Source: Thermococcus henrietii (GTDB lineage: Archaea > Methanobacteriota_B > Thermococci > Thermococcales > Thermococcaceae). Taken from it: 64,000 nucleotides of DNA. This document shows, piece by piece, positions 26,338-34,260 of the stretch. The notes below the pieces were generated by a model that ran no database searches, was not told the origin of the DNA, and saw only the letters and a list, made by a program, of their open reading frames with translations. The stretch lies in the NCBI RefSeq assembly GCF_900198835.1, contig NZ_LT900021.1, positions 1,550,001 to 1,614,000 of the forward strand, given 5' to 3'. The first letter of the stretch is position 1; every line of letters starts with the position of its first letter. The translations under genes were made by a program, and so were the position numbers.

Positions 26338-26362
26338 TCGCGCAGGCGAAGTTTGTAACTGG

Positions 26363-26436
26363 TGGGCCCGCGGGGATTCGAACCCCGGACCTCCACCTTG
26401 TAAGGGTGGCGTCATAACCATCTAGACCACGGGCCC
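26363..26436 (-). tRNA. tRNA-Val (anticodon TAC)
   Basis: The cloverleaf is read on the minus strand: acceptor GGGCCCG pairs with CGGGCCC, discriminator A. The anticodon loop CTTACAA on a CACC/GGTG stem gives TAC (valine). The T arm GGGGTTCGAATCCCC is intact. CCA is not encoded. A TATA box lies about 25 nt upstream at 26459-26469. Confidence 0.95.
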
Positions 26437-26458
26437 GCCCACCTTCGAGGACGCTGGA

Positions 26459-26469
26459 AAATTTATAAC
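26459..26469. promoter_or_regulatory. Shared TATA region between tRNA-Val and the 26499 gene
   Basis: AATTTATAAC reads as a TATA box on both strands. It is about 25 nt from the tRNA 5' end on one side and about 30 nt from the ATG at 26499 on the other, consistent with a bidirectional promoter. Confidence 0.55.
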
Positions 26470-26498
26470 GTTTTCGCATTATTCCCTTGGGGATTGGC

Positions 26499-27260
26499 AT
26501 GGACAGAATCAAACTTCTCGCGGGACTCTCGGCAGTTCTCATCCTAATCGCAACGGGGGCAACGTGGGTTATTACAAAAGACATCAACACTACCATTGTA
26601 ATTCTCACGCTTGCCTCGACCCTGGCAACCGTCATGATGGCCGTAACGATATACGAGCTGGACATAGCGCTGAAAGAGCTCAACTTCGAAGCGGTTAGTG
26701 CAGTTTATGAGATGATGGACGAGAAGGTCAAAGGCGACATTACAAAGATTAGAAAGTGGCACCAAGAGGATAGTGAAAAAGGGCTGATTTCAAAGGGAGA
26801 CGAAGTGAAAGAGGAGTTCTACAGAGAGTTCTTTCGGGACAACGAAAAGGTAAAAACCGTAAGCGACGCCAGCAGGGTGCTCAATCGCATAGGATACTTC
26901 GTTTACAGGGACTTCGTGGGTGACTGGTTCATCCAGGAGCAGTACGCGGGTTTGATACTTGACTCATTTCTCGCCATGAAGCCATACCTCAAAGCCCTCA
27001 GAGACCGCAGAGAATGTGGCGATGAGGATGAGAAAAGCGAAAAGGAAGGTTGCAAAAACGGACCCTGGTTTCTGAGGCGCTTCTACCTTCTTCTGGTCGT
27101 GATTAGCTACGACTACCTGTGCAGGGAATTTCAAGAGAACTGCGAGAAAACGTTCAAAAAGTATGGATATCCTGGGCACACAAATCCCATACCCAAAGAG
27201 TGGCTCGCAGAAGACGTTAGAAAATGGCTAAAGAAGAAAGGGTACAAAAATTACGTTTAA
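26499..27260 (+). CDS. Small membrane protein with cytoplasmic helical domain (DUF4760-like)
   Basis: 253 residues from ATG 26499; an in-frame TTG at 26487 is less likely. Two hydrophobic helices (about 5-25 and 33-53) form a hairpin, followed by a charged helical domain (about 60-253) with several Cys residues (RRECGDEDE, EGCKNG, DYLCREFQENC). The layout resembles DUF4760-type proteins, but I cannot assign it firmly. The promoter region is shared with the divergent tRNA-Val, so it probably has its own transcript. Its 3' end overlaps the convergent tgtA stop by 4 nt. Confidence 0.75.
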   Translation: MDRIKLLAGLSAVLILIATGATWVITKDINTTIVILTLASTLATVMMAVTIYELDIALKELNFEAVSAVYEMMDEKVKGDITKIRKWHQEDSEKGLISKGDEVKEEFYREFFRDNEKVKTVSDASRVLNRIGYFVYRDFVGDWFIQEQYAGLILDSFLAMKPYLKALRDRRECGDEDEKSEKEGCKNGPWFLRRFYLLLVVISYDYLCREFQENCEKTFKKYGYPGHTNPIPKEWLAEDVRKWLKKKGYKNYV

Positions 27261-28993
27261 CCAACGCCCCTCCTGACCTTTACGGCCAGCCCGCTCTGGA
27301 AGACCTTCAACTCCTCGCCGTTCAGGAGGGTCTGTCCGGTCGCGAGGAGCTCGTCTTTTTCATTCACCACCAGAACCTCGTCGTAGGGCCTGATTGAGGG
27401 GTCGGCATCGACCACGAACTTTGCGAAGACGTTTTTTCCGCGCTTCGCGAAGGGTTCGGCATCTTCGTTGACAACGACACGCATCCTCGGGAACGGCAGG
27501 AGCGCGTGGAGTCTCTTTGCCCCTTCGATGCCGAGCGTTAACAGACCGTCCTCCGCTCTAAAGGTCGCAAGGTGCTTGCCCTTCGCCTTTACCTGCCTCG
27601 GCATTCCTGTCTTCCGGGAAAGCTCGACGAACGCATCTCTGAAAGCCTCGCCCGCCCCTTCGCCGAACTGATACTCCGCCACCGCCATGACGTACTTCCT
27701 CGCTTCCCCTTTCCTCGGCTTCTCTATCGGGAAGTCCTCCTCGCCCTCGCTCTGGGCGAAGGGGTAGCTCAAACTCAGGTACTTTGGAATCTCGCCGAAT
27801 ATCGGGTGTTTTACCTTCTCGGGGAACTTTCTGGCAATGCGCTCGGCCCTCGTCTTGGCGCGGTAAACGATGGGCCATCTCATCGCTTCCTCGCTAACCT
27901 TGAAGAAGGCGCTCGCTTTGGTTACCGGCTCGTTCCTCTCAAGGTAGTCCCTGTACTCGAGCAGTCTCTTGTAGGCGGAGTAAAGCTTCGGGTGGCTCCT
28001 TGCCCTCTCGTCAACGAGGCGCCAGAGTTCCCCTTCCTTTATCGCCTGCTTGACCCTGTTGAGTTCTTCGCGTATTACCCAGAGGTTGTGGATGGCCAAA
28101 AGCCTTGTCCGTTCCTCCTTCGGCATCTCACGGAGCTCCTGTGGAGTGTAGCGGGAGCAGACCGGGCAGGAGCAGGGGAAGTACTCAAGCTCTTCGAGCC
28201 TTTTCGTTCCCTCAGGTGTCAGATAGCGGTCGTCTTTAGCGTACAAAGCGTAGCTCGCCGAGTCGAATAGGTCAACGCCCATGGCAACTGCCAAGGCGAA
28301 AATCATCGGGTGGCCAGCGCCGAAGAGGTGAACGGGCCTGTCCGGTCTTAGACCGAGCTTGGAAGCCACCACAATGTCCACCAAATCTCTATAACGGTAG
28401 CTCTCCATGAGAGGAACGACCGCACCAATCGGATGTATCTCGAAGTTCATCTTGCTGAGCTCCCGCGCGGCGTAGGTTCTTAAGTCCGGATAAGTTGAAC
28501 CCTGAACCGCCGCGTTCATGGCAATGTTCTTTATGCTCTCGGCTTCCTTCGCCCGCTCGAGGGTTATCCTGAGGTCCTCCTCGGCCTTCTCCCTCGGCGC
28601 GTCGGGAGAGGTTGGAATGTCGAGGAAAGTGCCTATATCGACGCCGATTTTCTCCTGGAACTCGATTATCTCCCGGTTGGTAACCTCAACCTCGCCGTAG
28701 CGCATGAGCTGGAAGGAGCCTGAGTCAACCTCGATTATCCCGTCGTAGTCGAGGAGCCTGTGAATGCCCAGCTCTAGCGCTTTCTCCCTCAGCTCCGGCG
28801 TCTTGTAGATGATGTAGGAGTTGGTGATTACCATTCCAAAGCCCATCTCCCTGAGCTCCTTCGGCGTCACGATGAGCTGTTTTGGATTGATGACGGGCAT
28901 TATGGCGGGAGTTTCGATGCTCTTGCCGTTGACGGTGAGCTTTCCTATTCTTCCGGCCGCGTCGCGCGCCTTAACCTCGAACCTGAACTCCAT
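27257..28993 (-). CDS. tgtA: Archaeosine tRNA-guanine transglycosylase
   Basis: 578 residues, the normal length for archaeal TGT. It replaces guanine-15 of tRNA with preQ0 on the way to archaeosine. The catalytic barrel is seen in YDGIIEVDSGSFQLMRYG (nucleophile/binding Asp), GIHRLLDYDG and GAVVPLME. A zinc site is formed by CSCPVCSRYTP with a following His. C-terminal domains end in a PUA domain (about 505-575: VVNEDAEPFAKRGKNVFAKF). The start follows GAGGTGAT; a TATA box is at 29025-29032. It is monocistronic, convergent with the 26499 gene, and just upstream of an inserted IS607-type element. Confidence 0.95.
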   Translation of the reverse strand: MEFRFEVKARDAAGRIGKLTVNGKSIETPAIMPVINPKQLIVTPKELREMGFGMVITNSYIIYKTPELREKALELGIHRLLDYDGIIEVDSGSFQLMRYGEVEVTNREIIEFQEKIGVDIGTFLDIPTSPDAPREKAEEDLRITLERAKEAESIKNIAMNAAVQGSTYPDLRTYAARELSKMNFEIHPIGAVVPLMESYRYRDLVDIVVASKLGLRPDRPVHLFGAGHPMIFALAVAMGVDLFDSASYALYAKDDRYLTPEGTKRLEELEYFPCSCPVCSRYTPQELREMPKEERTRLLAIHNLWVIREELNRVKQAIKEGELWRLVDERARSHPKLYSAYKRLLEYRDYLERNEPVTKASAFFKVSEEAMRWPIVYRAKTRAERIARKFPEKVKHPIFGEIPKYLSLSYPFAQSEGEEDFPIEKPRKGEARKYVMAVAEYQFGEGAGEAFRDAFVELSRKTGMPRQVKAKGKHLATFRAEDGLLTLGIEGAKRLHALLPFPRMRVVVNEDAEPFAKRGKNVFAKFVVDADPSIRPYDEVLVVNEKDELLATGQTLLNGEELKVFQSGLAVKVRRGVG

Positions 28994-29024
28994 GCTATCA
29001 CCTCTAGGAGAGCTATCTCTTGAA

Positions 29025-29032
29025 CTTAAAAG
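29025..29032 (-). promoter_or_regulatory. TATA box of tgtA
   Basis: CTTTTAAG on the minus strand, 32 nt before the tgtA ATG, leaves a short leader carrying the GAGGTGAT ribosome site. Confidence 0.55.
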
Positions 29033-29091
29033 CCTTAGTTGACTGTTTTTGAGCGGAATGTTTAGAAGTTTTTGTGATTAAATGTGAGTAT

Positions 29092-29723
29092 ATGGTAGTG
29101 AAAGAGAAACTCTATACGCTCAAACAGGCGAGCGAAATACTCGGAGTCCACCCAAAAACAATCCAGAAATGGGACAGAGAAGGAAAAATCAAAGTCATTA
29201 GAACGCCCGGCGGACGAAGAAGAATCCCCGAAAGCGAAATCAAACGCCTCCTCGGGATAAAAGAGGAAAACGGCCTCATCATAGGCTACGCAAGGATTTC
29301 CAGCCACACTCAAAAAGACGACTTGGAACGACAAATCGAGGCGATAAAAGAATACGCAAGAGAAAGAGGCTGGCAAGTTAAAGTCCTCAAGGACATCGGC
29401 TCCGGGCTGAACGAGAACAGGAAAAACTACCGCAAACTCCTCGAATTAGTTGCCAAAGGAGAAGTTTCAAAAGTCATCATCACTTACCCAGACAGACTCT
29501 CACCCGTTTTGGATTCAAAACACTTCAATTCTTTTTCCAGCAACACGGGGCAGAGATAATAACAATCCAAGAGAAGGACAAAACCCCAAGAGAAGAACTA
29601 ATTGAGGACTTGATGGCCGTAATCAGTCATTTTGCAGGCAAACTCTACGGAATGCGCTCTCACAAATACAAAAAACTCAAGGAAGGCTTGAAAAAACTCA
29701 TAGAGGAGGTTGAAGACGAGTGA
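29092..29723 (+). pseudogene. tnpA: IS607 family serine recombinase TnpA, frameshifted
   Basis: A MerR-like helix-turn-helix ([20 protein letters not shown], then [11 protein letters not shown]) is followed by a serine resolvase domain with [17 protein letters not shown] (catalytic Ser) and a YPDRL motif. At 29497-29500 a duplicated CT dinucleotide shifts the frame, so the first frame stops at 29559. Removing it restores [13 protein letters not shown] and an uninterrupted C-terminus to 29723, where the stop overlaps the tnpB GTG. ATG 29092 is chosen; GTG 29074 is possible. The truncated protein lacks the end of the recombinase domain and is probably inactive unless the frameshift is bypassed. 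Confidence 0.85.
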
Positions 29724-31102
29724 AAATCGTTCTCACCTACAAAATGATGCACGACTGGAACGTCGGAGAACTCCTCATTGAGTATCAAAAACTTCTCCAG
29801 CGGGCGATTGACGAGATTTGGGCGAACACGACTTGGAAGGAAAAGAAGGTAAAACACCGCTATTTAATCGGAGAAGAGAAATACAAATATTACACGACAA
29901 CCCGATTAATCCCATACTTTCCAAAATCCAACGAGTTCAAGAGGGAACTTAGGAACGAACTCCTCAAAGATTGGCCCTTTGCGAGACATTACATTGATTC
30001 GGCCATAAAAACAGCCTACTCAATCCTTGAGAGCTGGAGACAGAACTACCTGAAGGGAAGGCGAAAAAAGAGAAAACCGGTTGTGAAGAGGAAATTTGTG
30101 CGAGTCAAAACCACGTTGATGAAGGTTGAAGGCTCGAAAATTAGGATAACCATCAAACCGAGGGAGGAATACCTAGAACTCGACTATTCTGGCGAGTGGT
30201 TTTATGAGAGGATTACGGGCTGGAAGGTTGGCGAGTTGATAATCAGGGAGAAGGACGTTTACCTGACTTTCTCAAAAGAAGTCGAGTTTTCGAGAAGGAT
30301 TAAAATCGGAATTGACAGCAACTTAACGAGCCTTAACATTTATCACCCTGAGAGGGGCTGGATTAAGGTGGACTTGAGTGAACTCCACAGGATTGCGGAA
30401 ACTCATGATAGGATTATTTACAGACTTAAGAGCCTTCAAAGGAAGGCTCCGAAGAGGATTTCGAGACTGCTCAAAAAGTATTATGCCCGCAGGCGGAACA
30501 GGATTGAAGATTATCTCAACAAGTTGGCTGTCCAGCTCTCAAAGGAGTTTCCTGATGCAGTTTTCGTCTTCGAGGACTTGAACAAGTTCAGCATGTTCAA
30601 CGGAAATGGTAGGAAGTTCAACCGGAAACTCTCACGCTCAACTTGGAGTAAGATTGTCCAAAAGCTCTCCTATCGTGTTCCGGTTGAGTTCGTCAATCCC
30701 GCTGGCACTTCCTCCACCTGCCCGAGATGTGGGAGTAGGTTAGAGTCCCGAAACGGGCTGGTGGAGTGTTCTAACTGTGGGTTTAAGGCTAATAGACAGT
30801 TTGTTGGAGCGTTCAACGTTTTCGTGCGGGGGCGTGGGGTCGCCCTGAGCGGGGGTGAGGCCAGTGATTTACTCCCCTATGAACCCGGAGGGGAGTTGAG
30901 GCTGATGAACCCCAAGTCCGTCGTGAGGGTTGACTTGAACGGGAGAACACTCACTTACCTCCCTAAAACTCACGACGGACAGACCCCTGCCGAGAAGAGC
31001 TTGATGAGCAGGAACGCGAGGATTCCGGCGAAGAGTGGCGCGCGAACCCAGCTCTTCACGATGTCCACGAGGAGCTTTTTGTTAACGCGCTCGCCCTTGT
31101 AG
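29720..31102 (+). CDS. tnpB: TnpB-family RNA-guided nuclease/transposon protein (OrfB)
   Basis: 460 residues from GTG 29720 (GTGA overlap with the tnpA stop). RuvC-like motifs: [11 protein letters not shown] (first Asp), [11 protein letters not shown] (Glu), and a zinc ribbon CPRCGSRL...CSNCGF. The third RuvC motif reads [13 protein letters not shown], where relatives usually have an Asp in place of this Asn or Gln, so cleavage activity is doubtful. The last 40 or so residues are read antisense from the Pit transporter gene, so the natural C-terminus was probably altered by the insertion site. TnpB proteins are guided by an RNA from the element's right end. Confidence 0.85.
   Translation: MKIVLTYKMMHDWNVGELLIEYQKLLQRAIDEIWANTTWKEKKVKHRYLIGEEKYKYYTTTRLIPYFPKSNEFKRELRNELLKDWPFARHYIDSAIKTAYSILESWRQNYLKGRRKKRKPVVKRKFVRVKTTLMKVEGSKIRITIKPREEYLELDYSGEWFYERITGWKVGELIIREKDVYLTFSKEVEFSRRIKIGIDSNLTSLNIYHPERGWIKVDLSELHRIAETHDRIIYRLKSLQRKAPKRISRLLKKYYARRRNRIEDYLNKLAVQLSKEFPDAVFVFEDLNKFSMFNGNGRKFNRKLSRSTWSKIVQKLSYRVPVEFVNPAGTSSTCPRCGSRLESRNGLVECSNCGFKANRQFVGAFNVFVRGRGVALSGGEASDLLPYEPGGELRLMNPKSVVRVDLNGRTLTYLPKTHDGQTPAEKSLMSRNARIPAKSGARTQLFTMSTRSFLLTRSPL
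30880..30980 (+). ncRNA. Putative omega/reRNA region at IS607 right end
   Basis: The 3' part of tnpB and element end contain a perfect 12-bp inverted repeat, GTCCGTCGTGAG (30916-30927) and CTCACGACGGAC (30969-30980), with a 41-nt loop. In IS200/IS605 and IS607 elements this position encodes the guide RNA used by TnpB; the guide would begin just after the right end. Limits are approximate. Confidence 0.4.
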
Positions 31103-31905
31103 GCGCTCAGCCCGCTTATCGCTCCGACTATCGCCTGGCCCGAGCTGACGGGCAGACCGAAGAGGTTCGCAGTGCTGACCGCTATCGAGGCCCCGAACTG
31201 ACTCGAGAATGCCGAGGTCGGTCCGAGGGGTGCTATGTCCTTTCCTATCGTCATCATGACCTCGTAGCTGAAGGTGAGCGTTCCAAAGGCCATCACAAGG
31301 GCGAGGAAAGCGTTCGGATTGGACATTCCGCCGGCCTTTGCGAGTCCGATGACGTTCGAGACCTCGTTCGTGCCGAGGTTGAAGGCCGAAAAGGCCGAGG
31401 CGAGAAAGACTAGCCACTTTTGAGTAATTTCAAGGTTCTTGAGGCACTTTATCCTCCGGAGGAATGGCTTGTAGAGCTTGTATATTGCTATAGCAAGGAG
31501 AGATGCGAAGACAGGCGAGAAAAACCACGCCGAGACGATTTTGCCGATTGTCCACCAGTCGACTGGGAGACCAAGGGCGAGGGAGGAACCTATGAGCGCA
31601 CCGATTATGGACTGGGTCGTCGAAATTGGCCGTCCCCACAGGCTCGCGATTGTAACCGCAGATGCCGCGCTGAAGAGCGCCAAAGCGACTTCCCCAGCTG
31701 ATAAACCGCTCGCCAGTCCAGTTATCGTCCCTGAAACGGCAGAGTGACCGATAACTGCACCTAACGTGGTGAAAACTGCTATTATCAGAACAGCCCGTTT
31801 GAAGCCCACTATTCCCGAACCGACCGCTGTGCCAACCGCCTTTGCGCTGTCGTTCGCTCCGACGGCCCATGCCATGAAGAACGCCGCTGCGATGACCTCC
31901 AGCAT
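30970..31905 (-). CDS. Pit-type inorganic phosphate (PHO4 family) transporter
   Basis: 311 residues, about ten hydrophobic helices. Both halves of the inverted-repeat PHO4 fold are present: GANDSAKAVGTAVGS with STTQSIIGALIGSS in the first, LGTNEVSNVIGLAKAGG with VSSGQAIVGAISG in the second. It is probably an ion-coupled phosphate symporter. The start has GAGGTGAGGG upstream. The stop codon and the last two residues lie in the IS607 right-end hairpin, so the insertion probably trimmed or replaced the original C-terminus. A perfect palindrome in the promoter suggests regulation. Confidence 0.9.
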   Translation of the reverse strand: MLEVIAAAFFMAWAVGANDSAKAVGTAVGSGIVGFKRAVLIIAVFTTLGAVIGHSAVSGTITGLASGLSAGEVALALFSAASAVTIASLWGRPISTTQSIIGALIGSSLALGLPVDWWTIGKIVSAWFFSPVFASLLAIAIYKLYKPFLRRIKCLKNLEITQKWLVFLASAFSAFNLGTNEVSNVIGLAKAGGMSNPNAFLALVMAFGTLTFSYEVMMTIGKDIAPLGPTSAFSSQFGASIAVSTANLFGLPVSSGQAIVGAISGLSAYKGERVNKKLLVDIVKSWVRAPLFAGILAFLLIKLFSAGVCPS

Positions 31906-31917
31906 TCCCTCACCTCT

Positions 31918-31932
31918 CTATATTCTATATAG
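31918..31932. promoter_or_regulatory. 15-nt palindrome in the Pit transporter promoter
   Basis: CTATATTCTATATAG is a perfect inverted repeat (6-bp arms). It lies 13 nt upstream of the ATG, next to a TAAATAG TATA-like element. It is placed like a repressor operator overlapping the transcription start. Confidence 0.45.
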
Positions 31933-32038
31933 TCTATTTAGGCAGAGGGGCACTTTAAAAGGGTTTCGGCTTTAAAAGCATTGCGGTAGTTATGACCAAA
32001 AACTTAGGACAAAATGCTGGATTGAGATTCACAACGAA

Positions 32039-33094
32039 TCACAACCGTCCAGTGAGAAGTCTGGTGTAGCCGTAGACGTGGAGCAAGAGGTAGAAGAGCG
32101 CCCAGAACCAGACGATTAAGGGGAAGAGAAGGGCGTTGGAGAGCTTTCCGCCCTCAACGAGCGTTGGAAGGAGCATTGTGACAACCTCAAACCCCCACCA
32201 GAGGGCAAAGAGGCCAAAATTGCCGGTTGCGAGCAGTAGAACGGGAACCAGAACGTCGAGGAGGGCTATGAAGTCGCCGAGCAGGAGAAACCCCCAGTCC
32301 TTGGTAAAGCCACCGCCCAGGTTCTTGAGGTCGCCGAGGAACCAGCGCTTCCTCTGGCGCCAGAGAACTGAGAGGTTCTTCGGCATCTCCGTCCAGACCC
32401 TCGCCCTTGGCGCGTAGACCACCTTTCCGAGCCTCTTGATGGCCTTTGTGGTGGCGTAGTCCTCAACGATGTCTTCGACGAAGCCTCCGATTCTCCAGAG
32501 GGCGTTCCTGCGGAAGGCAGAAACCGGGCCGGGGGCGAGGCTTAAATCTTCAAGCTCCTTAGCTCGGCGGAACATCGCTATCCTAAGGTGCTCCGCGTCC
32601 TGCGCTCTCTCGAGGAAGGAATCCCCCATGACCCTCACCTGTCCCCCAACGGCGAGCACTTCGTCGGAGTAGAAGCGCCTCACGAGTTCTCTAACCGCGG
32701 TCGGTTCGAGGTAGCTGTCGGCGTCGGTCGTCACTATTATTTCGCCAGAGGCCCTGGAAAGGCCGAAGTTCATGGCTTTGGCTTTGCCCCCGTGCTCCTT
32801 CCGGTAGACCTTCAGACGAGGGTTCTTCATGGACGAGGCAACTTCAAACGTGTTGTCCTCACTGCCGTCATCAACAAAGATGACTTCAAAATCGGGGTAA
32901 TCCTGAGCGAGCGCCGAGCGTAGGGCTCTAAGAACCCTCTCCCCCTCGTTGTAGGCCGGGATTATGATTGAAACCCCCGGCATCCATTCCTTAATTCTGT
33001 AATTCCTGAAAAGGCTAATTATGTAATTGAAGAAAAAGTAGCCGTCCCAGAGGAGGATAATGGCGAGTGCAAGGCGAAGGAAGTTCATGGTCAT
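32039..33094 (-). CDS. Family 2 glycosyltransferase, membrane-bound
   Basis: 351 residues. One N-terminal span (about 3-25), then a GT-A catalytic domain: VSIIIPAYNEGERVLRAL, VIFVDDGSEDNTFEVA, TTDADSYLEPTAV (DxD) and a QRKRWFLGDL motif (Q/RxxRW) typical of processive or membrane GT2 enzymes. Two or three C-terminal spans follow. It would transfer a sugar from a nucleotide-sugar to a lipid or polysaccharide at the membrane. The start ATG overlaps the stop of the upstream HD-hydrolase gene (ATGA), so the two are co-translated. Confidence 0.88.
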   Translation of the reverse strand: MTMNFLRLALAIILLWDGYFFFNYIISLFRNYRIKEWMPGVSIIIPAYNEGERVLRALRSALAQDYPDFEVIFVDDGSEDNTFEVASSMKNPRLKVYRKEHGGKAKAMNFGLSRASGEIIVTTDADSYLEPTAVRELVRRFYSDEVLAVGGQVRVMGDSFLERAQDAEHLRIAMFRRAKELEDLSLAPGPVSAFRRNALWRIGGFVEDIVEDYATTKAIKRLGKVVYAPRARVWTEMPKNLSVLWRQRKRWFLGDLKNLGGGFTKDWGFLLLGDFIALLDVLVPVLLLATGNFGLFALWWGFEVVTMLLPTLVEGGKLSNALLFPLIVWFWALFYLLLHVYGYTRLLTGRL

Positions 33095-34218
33095 AACTTC
33101 AAATTCTGGTTTTTAATGGTGTCGCCGGGGACGTCAAGGAACCTCAAGAGCCATCGAGCCACCTTTGCTACGGCTTCGGGCCTTGCGTAGATTCCCCAGC
33201 GCCAGTTGCTCTCCTTGGCCTCGACGAGCGCCCTAACGACCGGCGAGACCTCGCTTAGGCGTTTTATTTCACCGCTGAACTCCACGAAGGCGTTCCTCTC
33301 CTCAAACCTCGGCTTTGGTGGGTAATCAAGCAACGCGAGGTGGCCGAACTCACTCTCCAGCTCTTTTCTCAGCTCCTTGATTGTCTTCTCATCGAGCTCC
33401 TCCCCGCTCCAGATGACGCGCTTGTAGAGTTTTCTGTTCTCGATTGCACCGATGAGCTCGCGAACTTCCTTTCTCTCGCTCGCCCTCAGCCGAGCAACAA
33501 GGTCAACCTCGTCCATTTTCCGGAGCTCCTCAAGCTCAATTCCTTCGAGCTCAACGGCCTTGCACAGCATTGCGCTCACTATTCTAACAGTGTGATGCTG
33601 GTAAACCGTCGGATACATCATGCTCCTCGATATCAGGAGGTTCTGACCGGCCATTATCCCCTTCTCGCCGAGAATTAGTCTCTCGCCGTCCCAGCGGAGG
33701 TTTCTGATGAGCCTCTCGAGGTCAACGAGTCCGTAGGCAACGCCGGTGTAGTAGGCGTCGCGCACGAGGTAGTCCATTCTATCGGCGTCTATGTCTCCGC
33801 TCACGAGCGGGTGCTTGAGAAGGCTGAGGAACTCCTTGAGCGAAAACCGCTCCTGTAAAACGTCACCGATTTCCCCGTGCTTTATCAGCCACCTCGTGTT
33901 GTCCTCGTGCCTTGGGAAGAGGCATTCAAGGGTGTGACTGAAGGGGTAGTGCCCGAGGTCGTGGAGCAGGGCCGAGTAGACCGCCCCCTCATTAATCCCC
34001 GGGTTTCTCTCCCGTATGAGCCTCGCTATGTGGAAGGTCCCGAGGGAGTGCTCGAAGCGTGTGTGTCTGGCCGAGGGGTAAACGAGGAAAGCCAAGCCGA
34101 GCTGGGTAATCCTCCTGAGCCTCTGGAACTCCGGAGTGTCGACCAGCTTTACCGCGAAGTCGTCGAGCTCTATTCCACCGTGTATCGGGTCGTGGACGAG
34201 CTTCATGTTGACCGCCAT
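33091..34218 (-). CDS. HD-domain phosphohydrolase (dGTPase/SAMHD1-like)
   Basis: 375 residues. The N-terminus KLVHDPIHGGIELDDF and the HD motifs RHTRFEHSLGTFH, LLHDLGHYPFSHTLE and DIDADRMDYLVRDAYYTG are those of the archaeal/bacterial HD superfamily related to SAMHD1 and dNTP triphosphohydrolases. The His/Asp metal ligands appear intact. Substrate is unknown, probably a nucleotide. ATG 34218 is used; an internal ATG at 34206 (MKLVHD) has a better-placed GGCGGT and may be the true start. It is coupled with the downstream glycosyltransferase. Confidence 0.88.
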   Translation of the reverse strand: MAVNMKLVHDPIHGGIELDDFAVKLVDTPEFQRLRRITQLGLAFLVYPSARHTRFEHSLGTFHIARLIRERNPGINEGAVYSALLHDLGHYPFSHTLECLFPRHEDNTRWLIKHGEIGDVLQERFSLKEFLSLLKHPLVSGDIDADRMDYLVRDAYYTGVAYGLVDLERLIRNLRWDGERLILGEKGIMAGQNLLISRSMMYPTVYQHHTVRIVSAMLCKAVELEGIELEELRKMDEVDLVARLRASERKEVRELIGAIENRKLYKRVIWSGEELDEKTIKELRKELESEFGHLALLDYPPKPRFEERNAFVEFSGEIKRLSEVSPVVRALVEAKESNWRWGIYARPEAVAKVARWLLRFLDVPGDTIKNQNLKL

Positions 34219-34260
34219 GAGGGAGTAAGAAAAAAGCTAATAAACCTAACCGCCCAAAAC

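Larger units (their letters stand above)
25364..26362. repeat. Hairpin-dense non-coding region (about 1 kb) next to tRNA-Val
   Basis: No credible gene is seen; a 138-codon minus frame at 25451-25867 crosses the hairpins and shows no family features. Compact hairpins with 7-8 bp stems and 3-nt loops sit at 25594-25610, 25755-25771, 25798-25816, 25932-25948 and 26194-26210. Further ones with other loops are at 25826-25844, 26053-26073, 26245-26258 and 26333-26354. A 28-bp direct repeat occurs at 25705-25732 and 26310-26337. Partial inverted copies of its GTAGCTCC core occur near 25480 and 26085. This is not a CRISPR array: spacing and units are irregular. Confidence 0.7.
29045..30980 (+). mobile_element. 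IS607-type insertion sequence (approximate ends)
   Basis: It contains a serine-recombinase tnpA (frameshifted) and tnpB in the usual order with overlapping junction. The left end lies between the tgtA promoter (29025) and tnpA. The right end is placed near a perfect 12-bp inverted repeat (30916-30927 with 30969-30980), just where the Pit transporter coding sequence ends. No terminal inverted repeats or target duplication were seen, as expected for IS607. Both boundaries are estimates. Confidence 0.7.

Noticed and set aside
25364-26362. CRISPR array
   Set aside because: Repeated units are irregular in length and spacing; the only perfect long repeat has two copies 605 bp apart, and no cas gene is near.
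23630-26436. Complete integrated virus or plasmid at tRNA-Val
   Set aside because: No integrase, replication gene or duplicated tRNA tail was found; only composition and position suggest foreign DNA.
27572-28270. 232-codon plus-strand ORF inside tgtA
   Set aside because: It is an antisense shadow of a well-recognised enzyme gene.
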